A stretch of DNA of 51,809 nucleotides from Actinomycetota bacterium (GTDB lineage: Bacteria > Actinomycetota > Actinomycetes > Actinomycetales > Microbacteriaceae), in the NCBI GenBank assembly GCA_020161315.1, contig JAIUOH010000024.1:1-51809 (forward strand), in the 5' to 3' direction. The notes below the pieces were generated by a model. The model saw only the letters and a list, made by a program, of their open reading frames with translations, did no database searches and was not told the origin of the DNA. Within the stretch, counting starts at the first letter, position 1; each line of letters opens with the position of its first letter. The translations under genes were made by a program, and so were the position numbers. Below are positions 22,953 through 31,406 of the stretch, in pieces.

Positions 22953-23927
22953 ATGTCCAGTCGCAACGTTGTTGCTGACATTCCCGACGACGTTCGCATC
23001 CATGCGAAGAAAGTTCGGCATCCGATGCGAATGCTCGCGGCGGTGGTTCTGCTGCTTCTCGTTGTCGGCATCATTGTCGATGGTGCGGGTCGCGAGGCCT
23101 ACGATTGGGCTGCATTCGGCACCTACATCTTTGATCCGAGGATCGTGCAAGCCGCGGGCGTCACGATCCAGTTGACTGTCTACTCGATGGTCATCGCGAT
23201 CGCGCTTGGTGTGTTGCTGGCGGTGATGCGGCAGAGCCCAAACAAGATTCTGGGCTACATCTCGTGGGTGTTCATCTGGATATTCAGGGGCACCCCTGTC
23301 TACGTGCAGCTGGTGTTCTGGGGGCTCTTTACCGTCATCTACAAGACGATCAACGTGGGCATCCCAGGAATGGAACCCTGGTGGTCGTTCGGCACGGCCG
23401 ACGTGCTCGGCCTGTTCTGGATCGCTGTCATCGGCCTCGCGCTCAACGAGGCGGCCTACATGGCCGAAATCGTTCGCGCCGGCCTGTTGGCTGTCGATTC
23501 GGGGCAGGTCGAGGCCGCCACCGCGCTCGGCATGAATTGGCGCCGCACCATGGGTAAAGTCGTGCTGCCGCAGGCCATGCGCGTGATCATTCCTCCGACA
23601 GGTAACGAGGTCATCTCGATGTTGAAGACCACGTCGCTCGTCACCGCGGTGCCGTTTAGCCTCGACCTTTACACCAGGTCGCGCGACATCTCTTCAGAAA
23701 CGTTGAACCCGATCCCGCTCTTGCTCGTCGCTTCTGTCTGGTACCTGGTGATCACCTCTATTCTGATGGTTGGGCAACACTTTCTCGAGCGCCGCTTCTC
23801 GCGTGGTCATGTGCGGCGCGTGAGCCGCTCCGCGGGTGGGGCAGAGAAGTCGCAGGGCGTGACGAAACTCATCAAAACAGTTCCAGCATTCGGGGCCGAC
23901 ACGGGAGAGAACGGAGACCGACGATGA
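22953..23927 (+). CDS. Polar amino-acid ABC transporter, permease
   Basis: 324 residues. Five to six helices, with the HisM-type core: [40 protein letters not shown] and the cytoplasmic coupling loop EVEAA-type [20 protein letters not shown]...[11 protein letters not shown]. The N-terminal 30 residues are charged and cytoplasmic and the C-terminal 50 residues ([14 protein letters not shown] onwards) are a basic extension longer than usual. One permease gene serves both halves, so it likely works as a homodimer. ATG 22953 is chosen; a TTG codon directly before is less likely. ATGA overlap with the ATPase gene. Confidence 0.9.
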   Translation: MSSRNVVADIPDDVRIHAKKVRHPMRMLAAVVLLLLVVGIIVDGAGREAYDWAAFGTYIFDPRIVQAAGVTIQLTVYSMVIAIALGVLLAVMRQSPNKILGYISWVFIWIFRGTPVYVQLVFWGLFTVIYKTINVGIPGMEPWWSFGTADVLGLFWIAVIGLALNEAAYMAEIVRAGLLAVDSGQVEAATALGMNWRRTMGKVVLPQAMRVIIPPTGNEVISMLKTTSLVTAVPFSLDLYTRSRDISSETLNPIPLLLVASVWYLVITSILMVGQHFLERRFSRGHVRRVSRSAGGAEKSQGVTKLIKTVPAFGADTGENGDRR

Positions 23928-24688
23928 GCGAACTGATGGTGCGCGCCGATCGCGTGCATAAGGTCTTCGGCCGCAACCATGTACTGCGTGGTGTGTCAAT
24001 GGAGGTGAAAGCTGGCGAGGTCGCTTGCCTGCTGGGTCCGTCTGGGTCGGGCAAGTCGACGTTCTTGCGTTGCATCAACCACCTCGAGACGATCGAGGGC
24101 GGTCGCATCTACGTTGACGGCGACCTGATCGGTTACCGCGAGCAGGGCGAACACCTGCGTGAGCTGACCGAGAAAGAGTTGGCCGAGCAGCGCCAAGACA
24201 TCGGCATGGTGTTTCAGCGCTTTAACCTGTTTCCGCACATGACGGCCCTTGAGAACATCGTGTGTTCGCCGATGACAGTGAAGCGCGAGGGGCGGGTGAA
24301 AGCTACGCAGTTCGCGAAAGAGCTGCTCGAGCAGGTGGGTCTCGGCGAGAAAGCAAACGCTTACCCGAGTGAGCTCTCGGGCGGTCAGCAACAGCGCGTT
24401 GCGATCGCCCGTGCGCTCGCAATGCGGCCGAAGCTGATGCTCTTCGATGAGCCGACCTCTGCCCTCGACCCCGAGCTCGTTGGCGAGGTGCTCGACGTCA
24501 TGAAGGGTCTCGCGGAGAGCGGCATGACCATGATCGTGGTTACGCACGAGATGGGCTTCGCCCGCGAGGTCGCCGATACGGTGACCTTCATGGACGGCGG
24601 AGTTGTGGTCGAGCATGGCACGCCCGAGCAGGTGCTCGTGAATCCGCAGGAGGCCCGCACTAAGGAGTTCCTCTCGAAGGTCTTGTGA
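23924..24688 (+). CDS. Polar amino-acid ABC transporter, ATPase
   Basis: 254 residues, GlnQ/HisP type. Walker [14 protein letters not shown] (about 40-52), Q-loop [19 protein letters not shown], signature [17 protein letters not shown], Walker [21 protein letters not shown] and the switch His in [16 protein letters not shown]. All catalytic residues present. Starts inside the permease stop (ATGA), with GGAGA upstream. It powers uptake through the permease encoded just before. Last gene of the operon, followed by a long hairpin. Confidence 0.95.
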   Translation: MSELMVRADRVHKVFGRNHVLRGVSMEVKAGEVACLLGPSGSGKSTFLRCINHLETIEGGRIYVDGDLIGYREQGEHLRELTEKELAEQRQDIGMVFQRFNLFPHMTALENIVCSPMTVKREGRVKATQFAKELLEQVGLGEKANAYPSELSGGQQQRVAIARALAMRPKLMLFDEPTSALDPELVGEVLDVMKGLAESGMTMIVVTHEMGFAREVADTVTFMDGGVVVEHGTPEQVLVNPQEARTKEFLSKVL

Positions 24689-24699
24689 TCGAGACGCCC

Positions 24700-24755
24700 A
24701 TTGGATAGGAAAACGCCGAGTGGATGGCTTATCCACCGGCGTTTTCCTATCCAAT
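24700..24755. terminator. Long hairpin ending the ABC operon, shared with convergent gene
   Basis: Perfect 19-bp arms 24700-24718 and 24737-24755 (core TTGGATAGGAAAACGCC / GGCGTTTTCCTATCCAA) with an inner TGGAT/ATCCA stem. The left arm ends in AAAACGCCG, and the right contains TTTT inside the stem, so it can act on both strands. A third ATCCAAT block follows at about 24769-24775, hinting at a repeat element rather than a simple terminator. Confidence 0.65.
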
Positions 24756-24786
24756 CGCGGGTTAGATATCCAATCGGCGGGCCGAT

Positions 24787-24825
24787 ACTCGATCCCTTCG
24801 ATGAGCTGACACTCGATCCCTTCGA
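24787..24825. repeat. Two 15-bp direct repeats, period 24
   Basis: ACTCGATCCCTTCGA occurs at 24787-24801 and again at 24811-24825. It belongs to the same wording family (CCTTCGAC-A-GGCTC) as the palindrome at 855-898 and is probably a degraded intergenic repeat. No gene uses this region. Confidence 0.6.
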
Positions 24826-24847
24826 CAGGCTCGGAGAACGAGTCTGC

Positions 24848-25834
24848 TCAGGGGGTGAGCGGCGCCGCCAGGCGCACCGACTCCAGTCGCTCGGCAGGCG
24901 TCGGCGCCGGGTGCACCGTGATCAGCTCGTCGGCATCAGCGTGCTTCGCGAACGCAGCGAGTTCTTCGCGCACGCGAGCGGGGCCGCCGATCGCGGTGTA
25001 GCGCAGCATCTCTCGAATCTGCTCGCCCGCCGGGGTGTCGTACAGAGCGCCAGCCTCATCAGCCGTCAGCTCTTGTTCGCGCCCGCGCGAGAGAAAGCGT
25101 CGCACCCGGTCGAGCTCTGCGCGCGCGAACAGCGCCTCGGCGGCCCGGTCGTCTGCGGCGGCGACCACGTTGACCGCGGCGATAACGTAGGGCTCTGGGT
25201 GATCTTCGCTCGGTCGATAATTGGCTCGGTAGTAAGCGACCGCCTGTGTCAGCAGCTGCGGCGCGAAGTGCGAGGCAAACGAATATGGCAGGCCGAGGTG
25301 GGCGGCGAGACTTGCACCAAACATGCTCGATCCCAGCACGTAGAGTGGCACGCGTGTGCCGCGGCCCGGGTAGGCGTTCACCGCGGTGCGGGGCAACTTG
25401 TCGCCGAGCAACTGCTGCAGCTCGAGAATGTCAGTCTGAAACGCGTCGCTCGCCGAGACATCGCGGCGCAGCGCCCGAAACGTCGCCATGTCGCTGCCGG
25501 GCGCGCGCCCGAGCCCCAGATCGATGCGCCCCGGGTGTAGTTCTGCGAGCGTGCCAAACTGCTCCGCGATCACGAGGGGCGAGTGGTTCGGCAGCATGAT
25601 GCCACCGGCACCGAGGCGAATCGAAGCGGTGTGTGCCGCCACGTGCGCAATGAGTACGGCGGTGGCGCTCGACGCGATCGACGCCATGTTGTGGTGTTCG
25701 GCGTACCAGACCCGCTCGTAGCCGCCGGCTTCGGCCGTGCGCGCGAGTTCAATCGAGTGCGCGAGCGCATCGCCGATGCCCCCGTTCGATTCGACGGTGG
25801 CAAGATCGAGCAGGGAAAGCGGCACGGGCGTCAT
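24848..25834 (-). CDS. LLM-class flavin-dependent oxidoreductase (luciferase-like, MsnO8 type)
   Basis: 328 residues of the bacterial-luciferase-like monooxygenase family with a TIM-barrel that binds reduced FMN (or F420). Seen: [20 protein letters not shown] at the start, [61 protein letters not shown], all typical of the alkanal-monooxygenase-like subgroup. Ribosome site is poor (CACCGGGC). It lies 48 bases after the acyl-CoA carboxylase gene on the same strand and may be read from the same transcript. Substrate unknown; flavin rather than F420 is the default for this subgroup. Confidence 0.85.
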   Translation of the reverse strand: MTPVPLSLLDLATVESNGGIGDALAHSIELARTAEAGGYERVWYAEHHNMASIASSATAVLIAHVAAHTASIRLGAGGIMLPNHSPLVIAEQFGTLAELHPGRIDLGLGRAPGSDMATFRALRRDVSASDAFQTDILELQQLLGDKLPRTAVNAYPGRGTRVPLYVLGSSMFGASLAAHLGLPYSFASHFAPQLLTQAVAYYRANYRPSEDHPEPYVIAAVNVVAAADDRAAEALFARAELDRVRRFLSRGREQELTADEAGALYDTPAGEQIREMLRYTAIGGPARVREELAAFAKHADADELITVHPAPTPAERLESVRLAAPLTP

Positions 25835-25882
25835 GCCCGGTGCAACACCGAGTATGACGCGGCTATTCCGAGAGTTATGAAA

Positions 25883-27655
25883 TTACTCCGCGGCCGGGTC
25901 GACCACCGAGAGCAGCACGTGTCCCGACGGCACAGTTTGCCCGATCGGCGCATCGATGCCGGTCACGACGCCCGCGTGGGGCGCCTGAATCGACTGCTCC
26001 ATCTTCATCGCCTCGAGCACAACCAACTGGTCGCCCTCTTCGACGTGCTGGCCTTCTTCGACAGCGATCTTCACCACGGTGGCCTGCATCGGGGCAGTCA
26101 CTGCGTCGCCGCTTGCGCCGGCAACCGAGCCACTGTGTGTGCGCTTCGGTGCGGGGCCGCGGGTGACGTCTTGGTCACCGAGCGGGATCAGGTTCGCCGG
26201 CATCGTCACCTCGATGCGGCGGCCAGCGACCTCGACTGCCACGGTTTGGCGACGAGGATCGGCGGCGATCGGTGCGACCTCGCCCTCCCAGGGCTCAATG
26301 TCGTTATTGAACTCGGTCTCGATCCAAAGCGTGTAGACGCCGAAGTGGCCGTCGTCGGCGGTGAACGCTGGGTCGCGCACAATCTTGCGGTGGAACGGAA
26401 GCACGGTCGGCAGGCCCTGCACCTCGAACTCGTCGAGTGCTCGGCGGGCGCGCTGCAGCGCCTCTTCGCGGGTTGCGCCGGTGACGATCAGCTTGCCGAG
26501 CATCGAGTCGAACGAACCCGAGACCACGTCGCCCGATCCTACGCCGGTGTCGACACGCACGCCGGGGCCACTCGCCGCCTTGAAGAGTGTGACCGGCCCG
26601 GGAGCGGGCAGGAACCCGTTGCCGGGATCCTCGCCATTCAAACGGAACTCGAAGGAGTGCCCGTGAGCTACCGGATCGCCGTACTCAATGGCGCCGCCCT
26701 CAGCGATGCGGAACTGCTCGCGCACCAGGTCGATGCCCGTGACCTCTTCGCTGACGGGGTGCTCGACCTGCAGGCGGGTGTTGACCTCGAGAAACGAGAC
26801 GGTGCCGTCGCGCGCGACCAAGAACTCGCAGGTGCCCGCGCCAACGTAGCCGACCTCTTTGAGAATCGCCTTCGAGGCGCGGTACAACTCGGCGTTCTGC
26901 TCGTCGGTCAAGAACGGCGCGGGGGCCTCCTCGACGAGCTTCTGGTGACGGCGCTGCAGCGAGCAGTCGCGGGTAGAGACAACCACCACGTTGCCGTGGC
27001 TGTCGGCGAGGCACTGGGTCTCGACGTGGCGCGGCTTCTCGAGATACTTCTCGACGAAGCACTCGCCGCGGCCGAACGCGGCCACTGCTTCGCGGGTTGC
27101 CGACTCGAAGAGCTCGGCGACCTCGTCTCGCTCGTAGGCGACCTTGAGGCCACGGCCACCGCCGCCGAAGGCAGCCTTGATCGCGATGGGCAGGCCTACC
27201 TGGTCGGCGAACGCGAGCACCTCGTCGGCGTTCGCAACGGGGTCGCTCGTGCCGGCGGCGAGCGGTGCGCCCACCTTCTCTGCGACGTGGCGCGCGCTGA
27301 CCTTGTCGCCGAGGCGCTCGATGGCCTCGGGGCTTGGGCCGATCCAGGTCAGACCCGCAGCGATTACGGCGCGGGCGAAGTCTGCGTTCTCGGCGAGAAA
27401 GCCGTAGCCGGGGTGCACGGCGTCGGCGCCCGAGCGGCGGGCCACCGCGAGAATCTTGTCGATCACGAGGTACGTATCGGCACTTGTGGTGCCGTTCAGA
27501 GCGTACGACTCGTCTGCGAGACGCGAGTGCATGGCATCGCGATCTTGGTCTGCGTAAACAGCGACCGAGGCGATGCCGCTATCTGCGGCGGCTCGAATGA
27601 TGCGGACTGCGATCTCACCGCGGTTGGCGATGAGCACTTTACGGATGCGCGACAT
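25883..27655 (-). CDS. accA: Acyl-CoA carboxylase alpha subunit (biotin carboxylase + biotin carrier)
   Basis: 590 residues. The biotin carboxylase part (1-450) starts [19 protein letters not shown] and has the ATP-grasp loop [47 protein letters not shown] and [20 protein letters not shown]. The biotinyl domain at the end carries EAMKME with the biotin Lys at about 551. With a separate carboxyltransferase beta subunit (not in this window) it makes malonyl-CoA or methylmalonyl-CoA. ATG 27655 is chosen over an ATG 12 bases earlier because TATGCT lies 7 nt upstream of it, so the upstream ATG would fall in the promoter. In actinobacteria this gene is usually named accA3/accA1. Confidence 0.92.
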   Translation of the reverse strand: MSRIRKVLIANRGEIAVRIIRAAADSGIASVAVYADQDRDAMHSRLADESYALNGTTSADTYLVIDKILAVARRSGADAVHPGYGFLAENADFARAVIAAGLTWIGPSPEAIERLGDKVSARHVAEKVGAPLAAGTSDPVANADEVLAFADQVGLPIAIKAAFGGGGRGLKVAYERDEVAELFESATREAVAAFGRGECFVEKYLEKPRHVETQCLADSHGNVVVVSTRDCSLQRRHQKLVEEAPAPFLTDEQNAELYRASKAILKEVGYVGAGTCEFLVARDGTVSFLEVNTRLQVEHPVSEEVTGIDLVREQFRIAEGGAIEYGDPVAHGHSFEFRLNGEDPGNGFLPAPGPVTLFKAASGPGVRVDTGVGSGDVVSGSFDSMLGKLIVTGATREEALQRARRALDEFEVQGLPTVLPFHRKIVRDPAFTADDGHFGVYTLWIETEFNNDIEPWEGEVAPIAADPRRQTVAVEVAGRRIEVTMPANLIPLGDQDVTRGPAPKRTHSGSVAGASGDAVTAPMQATVVKIAVEEGQHVEEGDQLVVLEAMKMEQSIQAPHAGVVTGIDAPIGQTVPSGHVLLSVVDPAAE

Positions 27656-27662
27656 GGGTTCC

Positions 27663-27668
27663 AGCATA
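27663..27668 (-). promoter_or_regulatory. -10 element of the acyl-CoA carboxylase gene
   Basis: Minus strand TATGCT, then GGAACCC (7 nt), then ATG at 27655. Fits the leaderless pattern. Confidence 0.45.
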
Positions 27669-27770
27669 TTCCAGAGGGGCACACCGACGTTGGATATGTT
27701 CAACAAAGCTTGTTCGTGTTCGTTGCCGAATGGCACAGCTGGGGCTTGTGGCAGGGTCGACCGCTGCCGG

Positions 27771-27776
27771 TAGGCT
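27771..27776 (+). promoter_or_regulatory. -10 element of the DUF937 gene
   Basis: TAGGCT at 27771-27776 predicts transcription near 27783 and a leader of about 50 bases before the ATG at 27834. Confidence 0.35.
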
Positions 27777-27833
27777 TGCAGCTTAGCGCTGCGCAGTGGC
27801 CGCGCAGCCGTTCGACACAGAAACGAGAGTCTC

Positions 27834-28427
27834 ATGGCATCTGTTGACATCAACGAACTTCTGAACGATATTCCGGTTGGCGATATCGCTGCCCAGCTTG
27901 GCATTGACGAGGCCACCGCGAAACAGGCCGTGACCCAGGCGCTCCCGGGTCTGCTCGGGGGCATGGCCGTCAATGCCTCGAGCGAAGAGGGTGCCGCCAA
28001 GCTCACCTCTGCGCTGAAGAAGCACGAGGGCGCGAAATTCAAGGGTCTCGACGCGGTTGACACCGAAGACGGCCAGAAGATCGTCAAGCACGTGCTCGGC
28101 GACAAAGAGCAAGACGTCGCGATGGCGCTCGGGTCGCAGGGCCAGGGCGGCCTCGGCGACATCATTCAGAAGCTGTTGCCGATTCTTGCACCCATCGTGA
28201 TGGCGTTTCTCGCGAAGCAGTTTGGTGGTGGATCGCAGACCGCGCAGAGCGATAACTCGGGCGGCATCGGCGACATTCTTGGCAGCCTGCTCGGTGGCGG
28301 CGCGGGCGGCTCGAACGCTGGCGGCGGCGATCTCGGCGACCTGCTCGGCGGCTTGCTTGGCGGTGGATCGAACCAGTCTTCAGGCGGGCTCGGCGGGCTG
28401 CTTGGCGGCCTGCTCGGCGGGAAGTAG
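27834..28427 (+). CDS. DUF937 domain protein
   Basis: 197 residues. Residues 1-120 form the helical DUF937 domain ([60 protein letters not shown]), related to the YidB-like fold. The second half is Gly/Leu-rich with repeated [11 protein letters not shown] and [13 protein letters not shown] units, flexible and possibly self-associating. Function of the family is unknown. It has its own promoter, divergent from the carboxylase, and is followed 14 bases later by a membrane-protein gene on the same strand, probably one transcript. Confidence 0.85.
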   Translation: MASVDINELLNDIPVGDIAAQLGIDEATAKQAVTQALPGLLGGMAVNASSEEGAAKLTSALKKHEGAKFKGLDAVDTEDGQKIVKHVLGDKEQDVAMALGSQGQGGLGDIIQKLLPILAPIVMAFLAKQFGGGSQTAQSDNSGGIGDILGSLLGGGAGGSNAGGGDLGDLLGGLLGGGSNQSSGGLGGLLGGLLGGK

Positions 28428-28441
28428 CTGGGGAGAGCGCA

Positions 28442-29191
28442 GTGACTCATGCGGCAGCGGTAGAAGCGGCTCACGCGCAGCCGCTCTCTCAGCTGCCGCG
28501 TGAGATGCCGGTGAGCAAACCGGGCCCCACGCTCGCGCAGATGCAAGTGCGGGTGTTTCGCATTCTGCTCGTCTGGCCCTCGATTGCGCTCGGCGTGATC
28601 GTGGGGTGGCTCGTAGCACTGCTTGTGGCCGCGGCTCAGAGTGGCAACGGGGTGTTTGGGCTCGGCGGTGCCGTGGCCGTTCTCACCTTCGTGCCCAACC
28701 TGCTCGCGCTGAGCTGTTTTGTGATCGGCGCGGCGATGAGCGCGGTTCAGGGGCGGCGCGTGCGCTCGCTCGCTCGTGCGGCGCTCGCGGGCGGCCCGGG
28801 CAGTGGGCCCGTTGCCACCGCCGTGCTCGTGCGCATCGCGCGTGCGGCGAAGTCGGTCGATGCGCACCAATTGTTGTACGCCGCCCACGCTGAGGGGCAG
28901 CGTGTCGCGCCCGTCATCGTGCCGGTGCCCCACGGGTTTGCTTTGCCCCAGGCCGGCAGTAGCGCGTGGCTCGTGCTGAACCCAAAGATGCCGGCGTTTG
29001 CGAGCTACTGCGACACGGGTTTCGATCAGCATGAGGGCGCAGGCGCTGATCCCGCGCTGCAAAATTTGAGCCGGGTGCAACGCGGGCTTTCGGTGCCAGG
29101 CCGACACTATTGGCTCCCCGTCTTCGTGACTCTTAGTGCCACGGTCGTTTCTTGGGGGCTGCTGAGCCTCGCGCTGCATCTGTTGGGCTGA
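28442..29191 (+). CDS. Membrane protein of unknown function
   Basis: 249 residues. An N-terminal cytoplasmic tail of about 40 residues is followed by two helices (about 43-66 starting LLVWPSIALG, and 72-95 with LTFVPNLLALSCFVIG), a cytoplasmic domain of about 130 residues with no motif I recognise (PVATAVLVRIARAAKSVDAH, APVIVPVPHGFALP), and a last helix (about 228-248, FVTLSATVVSWGLLSLALHL). GTG 28442 has GGGGAG about 6 bases upstream. Follows the DUF937 gene in the same direction. No function is assigned. Confidence 0.65.
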   Translation: MTHAAAVEAAHAQPLSQLPREMPVSKPGPTLAQMQVRVFRILLVWPSIALGVIVGWLVALLVAAAQSGNGVFGLGGAVAVLTFVPNLLALSCFVIGAAMSAVQGRRVRSLARAALAGGPGSGPVATAVLVRIARAAKSVDAHQLLYAAHAEGQRVAPVIVPVPHGFALPQAGSSAWLVLNPKMPAFASYCDTGFDQHEGAGADPALQNLSRVQRGLSVPGRHYWLPVFVTLSATVVSWGLLSLALHLLG

Positions 29192-29218
29192 AGCGGTGCT
29201 CGCCTGATCTGCGCTCTG

Positions 29219-29224
29219 TAGACT
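29219..29224 (+). promoter_or_regulatory. -10 element of the hadA-hadB-murB operon (leaderless type)
   Basis: TAGACT, GTTGCC (6 nt), then GTG at 29231. No ribosome-binding sequence. Confidence 0.5.
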
Positions 29225-29230
29225 GTTGCC

Positions 29231-29683
29231 GTGGTAAACGTAGAGATTCAGGGCAAGGTCTACCCGCCCACCGCCCCGTACTTGGTTGGTCGTGAGAAGG
29301 TGCGCGAGTTCGCTCGCGCAGTGCTGAGCGAAGCGCCGCTGCACCATGACCCCGAGGCCGCCCGCGCCGCAGGCTACCCCGACGTGGTGGCCCCGCCAAC
29401 GTTCGCCATTGTCGTGCAAGATTCGACGCTGCAGCAGCTGCTCGCAGACGAAGAAGCCGCGGTTGATTTCTCTCGCGTGGTGCACGGCGACCAGCGGTTC
29501 ACCTACACGCGCCCGATCGTTGCTGGTGACGAGCTCACCGGCGTGATGACGGTCACGAGCGTGAAGCAGCTCGGCGGCAACAGCATGGTGACCTCGTCGA
29601 CTGAGATCAGTGACGCTTCTGGCGCGCACGTGGTCACGGCCATCTCGACCCTTGTCGTTCGCGCAGAAGAGGCAGCAGCATGA
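29231..29683 (+). CDS. FAS1-like / MaoC-type dehydratase subunit (HadA-like)
   Basis: 150 residues of the UPF0336 hotdog family. Seen: YPPTAPYLVGREKVREFARA, the natural start of HadA-type subunits, then YPDVVAPPTFAIVVQ and HGDQRFTYTRPIVAGDELTG. In mycobacteria HadA pairs with HadB to dehydrate 3-hydroxyacyl-ACP in fatty-acid elongation; HadA carries the substrate-fixing part and lacks the hydratase motif. This organism group does not make mycolic acids, so the role is likely general fatty-acid or 3-hydroxyacyl metabolism. GTG start without ribosome site, TAGACT six bases upstream. Overlaps the next gene by ATGA. Confidence 0.82.
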   Translation: MVNVEIQGKVYPPTAPYLVGREKVREFARAVLSEAPLHHDPEAARAAGYPDVVAPPTFAIVVQDSTLQQLLADEEAAVDFSRVVHGDQRFTYTRPIVAGDELTGVMTVTSVKQLGGNSMVTSSTEISDASGAHVVTAISTLVVRAEEAAA

Positions 29684-30105
29684 TCGCCCCAGTGTTTGAG
29701 CAGCTTTCGGTCGGTGACGTGGTGCTCACGCGCGAGTTGCACTTCAGTCGTGACACGCTTGTGCGCTACGCGGGCGCTTCTGGCGACTTCAACACCATTC
29801 ATTACCGCGACGACGTTGCGCAGTCGGTTGGTCTGCCGGGGGTCATCGCGCACGGCATGCTTACGATGGGGGCGGCAGCTTCGCCGGTAGCTGAGTGGAT
29901 CAGCTCGGCGGGTGTCGTCAGCGACTACCAGGTGCGGTTTACCCGGATGGTGCCCGTTGACGGGGCCGATGGCGCAGACGTCACTGTGACGGCAACCGTT
30001 GGCGCAATCGATACCGATGCTCGCACCGCCCGCATCGACCTCAAAGTCGTCTTTGCCGAGCAGACCGTGCTCGGCAAGAGCCAACTGGTGGTGACGTTCG
30101 CGTGA
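29680..30105 (+). CDS. MaoC-family dehydratase, catalytic subunit (HadB-like)
   Basis: 141 residues, one hotdog domain. The hydratase motif is intact: RYAGASGDFNTIHYRDDVAQ, with the catalytic Asp and His (D-F-N-T-I-H), followed by GLPGVIAHGMLTMGAAASPV. It should form a heterodimer with the product of the gene just upstream, with which it overlaps by ATGA, and dehydrate 3-hydroxyacyl thioesters. It overlaps murB by GTGA. The three-gene chain is a common actinobacterial arrangement. Confidence 0.85.
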   Translation: MIAPVFEQLSVGDVVLTRELHFSRDTLVRYAGASGDFNTIHYRDDVAQSVGLPGVIAHGMLTMGAAASPVAEWISSAGVVSDYQVRFTRMVPVDGADGADVTVTATVGAIDTDARTARIDLKVVFAEQTVLGKSQLVVTFA

Positions 30106-31223
30106 CCACCCGCCTCGCCGAGCTGACAACGATGCGCGTAGGCGGTCCCGCCGAACGCGTGATCACCGCAACCACCAAAGATGAGCTCGTGCAGCATGCG
30201 CTTGAGCTGTGGGGTTCTGGTGAGCCGTGGTTGTTGCTTGGCGGGGGATCAAACACTGTCGTGTGCGACGAGGGCTACCCGGGTGTGGTGCTGCTTGTGC
30301 GGGGCGCCGGTGTTGATCGCGTAGTTGAAGACGGCGCTGACGGTCACGTGCGGTTGCGCGTGCAGGCCGGTCAAGACTGGGATGCGCTCGTGGCGTTCTG
30401 TGTCGACCAGGGCTGGGCTGGCATCGAGGCGCTGTCTGGCATTCCCGGCCTCGCGGGTGCTGCGCCTATTCAAAACATTGGTGCCTACGGGGCCGAGCTC
30501 GGCGATGTGCTGCACTCGATCGAGTTTCTCGATGCCGAGTCTGGTGAGGTGGTGCGACTCGCCGCTGCCGACCTCGAGCTTGGCTACCGCGACTCGGTGA
30601 TCAAGCGCGGGCGTGAGGGCGTGGTGCTCTCGATCGACCTCGTGTTGCAGGCCGATGCCGAGGGCCTCTCTGCGCCGATTGCCTATGCGCAGCTCGCAAA
30701 TGCGCTGGGCGTTGAGCTCGGAGAGCGGGTGCCGCTGCGCGTGCTTCGTGACGCGGTGCTTGCGCTTCGCGCCTCGAAGGGCATGGTGCTCGACGCTGGT
30801 GACTATGACAGCTGGAGCGCGGGGTCCTTCTTCACAAACCCGATCGTCTCTGAGCAGTTTGCGCGCACCCTGCCAGACGGGGCGCCGCGATTTCTGCTTG
30901 CAGAAGAAGAGCCCGAGGCCGTTGCGATTTCTTTTGAAGATCTCGAACGCGGCGTGGAACCGCCCATGCCCGCGGAGCCCTCGCCTCGCCGGGTGAAGCT
31001 ATCGGCGGCGTGGCTGATTGAGAACGCTGGCGTGCGAAAGGGCTTTCGTATTCCGGGTTCGGGCGCATCGATCTCATCGAAGCACACCCTCGCCCTGACG
31101 AACCGCGGCGCTGCCTCGGCCGATGACGTGGCGCAGCTGGCCCGCTTCGTGGTGCAGCGGGTGCAGCAGGAGTTCGGCGTTGTGCTGGTGCCCGAGCCAA
31201 ACCTGTATGGGCTTGAGCTGTAG
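30102..31223 (+). CDS. murB: UDP-N-acetylenolpyruvoylglucosamine reductase
   Basis: 373 residues. MurB makes UDP-MurNAc with NADPH and FAD, the second step of peptidoglycan precursor synthesis. Seen: LAELTTMRVGGPAERVIT, the FAD-binding WLLLGGGSNTVV, GIEALSGIPGLAGAAPIQNI-GAYG, SWSAGSFFTNPIV with the catalytic Ser, and KHTLALTNRGAASADDV at the end with the catalytic Glu region close by (VPEPNLYG). Type I enzyme of somewhat long form. The GTG start overlaps the dehydratase stop (GTGA), so a cell-wall enzyme is made together with fatty-acid dehydratase. Confidence 0.95.
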   Translation: MTTRLAELTTMRVGGPAERVITATTKDELVQHALELWGSGEPWLLLGGGSNTVVCDEGYPGVVLLVRGAGVDRVVEDGADGHVRLRVQAGQDWDALVAFCVDQGWAGIEALSGIPGLAGAAPIQNIGAYGAELGDVLHSIEFLDAESGEVVRLAAADLELGYRDSVIKRGREGVVLSIDLVLQADAEGLSAPIAYAQLANALGVELGERVPLRVLRDAVLALRASKGMVLDAGDYDSWSAGSFFTNPIVSEQFARTLPDGAPRFLLAEEEPEAVAISFEDLERGVEPPMPAEPSPRRVKLSAAWLIENAGVRKGFRIPGSGASISSKHTLALTNRGAASADDVAQLARFVVQRVQQEFGVVLVPEPNLYGLEL

Positions 31224-31274
31224 ACACCTCTCTGGCGAAGCCCTCTAGTTTGAGGTCTATCCTTTTGGAGCATG

Positions 31275-31316
31275 TGCACAACGTAGCAGCGTAACCTGCC
31301 CCATCTGCGTTGTGCA
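31275..31316. repeat. Inverted repeat upstream of the acyl-CoA oxidase gene
   Basis: TGCACAACG (31275-31283) and CGTTGTGCA (31308-31316) are exact 9-bp reverse complements 24 bp apart, with inner GCAG/CTGC. It may be an operator (for example of a TetR-type regulator of fatty-acid genes) or end the murB transcript. No regulator is adjacent. Confidence 0.4.
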
Positions 31317-31406
31317 GAAGCCGCCGCACTCTTGGCTCTTCAAGAAACCGGTTCTAGCGTAGAACTCATACAGTTTTCGCTCTCGAAACCGCACAAAGGA
31401 GCCACG

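Noticed and set aside
25583-27847. 754-codon open frame on the plus strand opposite the acyl-CoA carboxylase and luciferase-like genes
   Set aside because: Spans two real genes in antisense; no recognisable motif. GC-driven lack of stop codons explains it.
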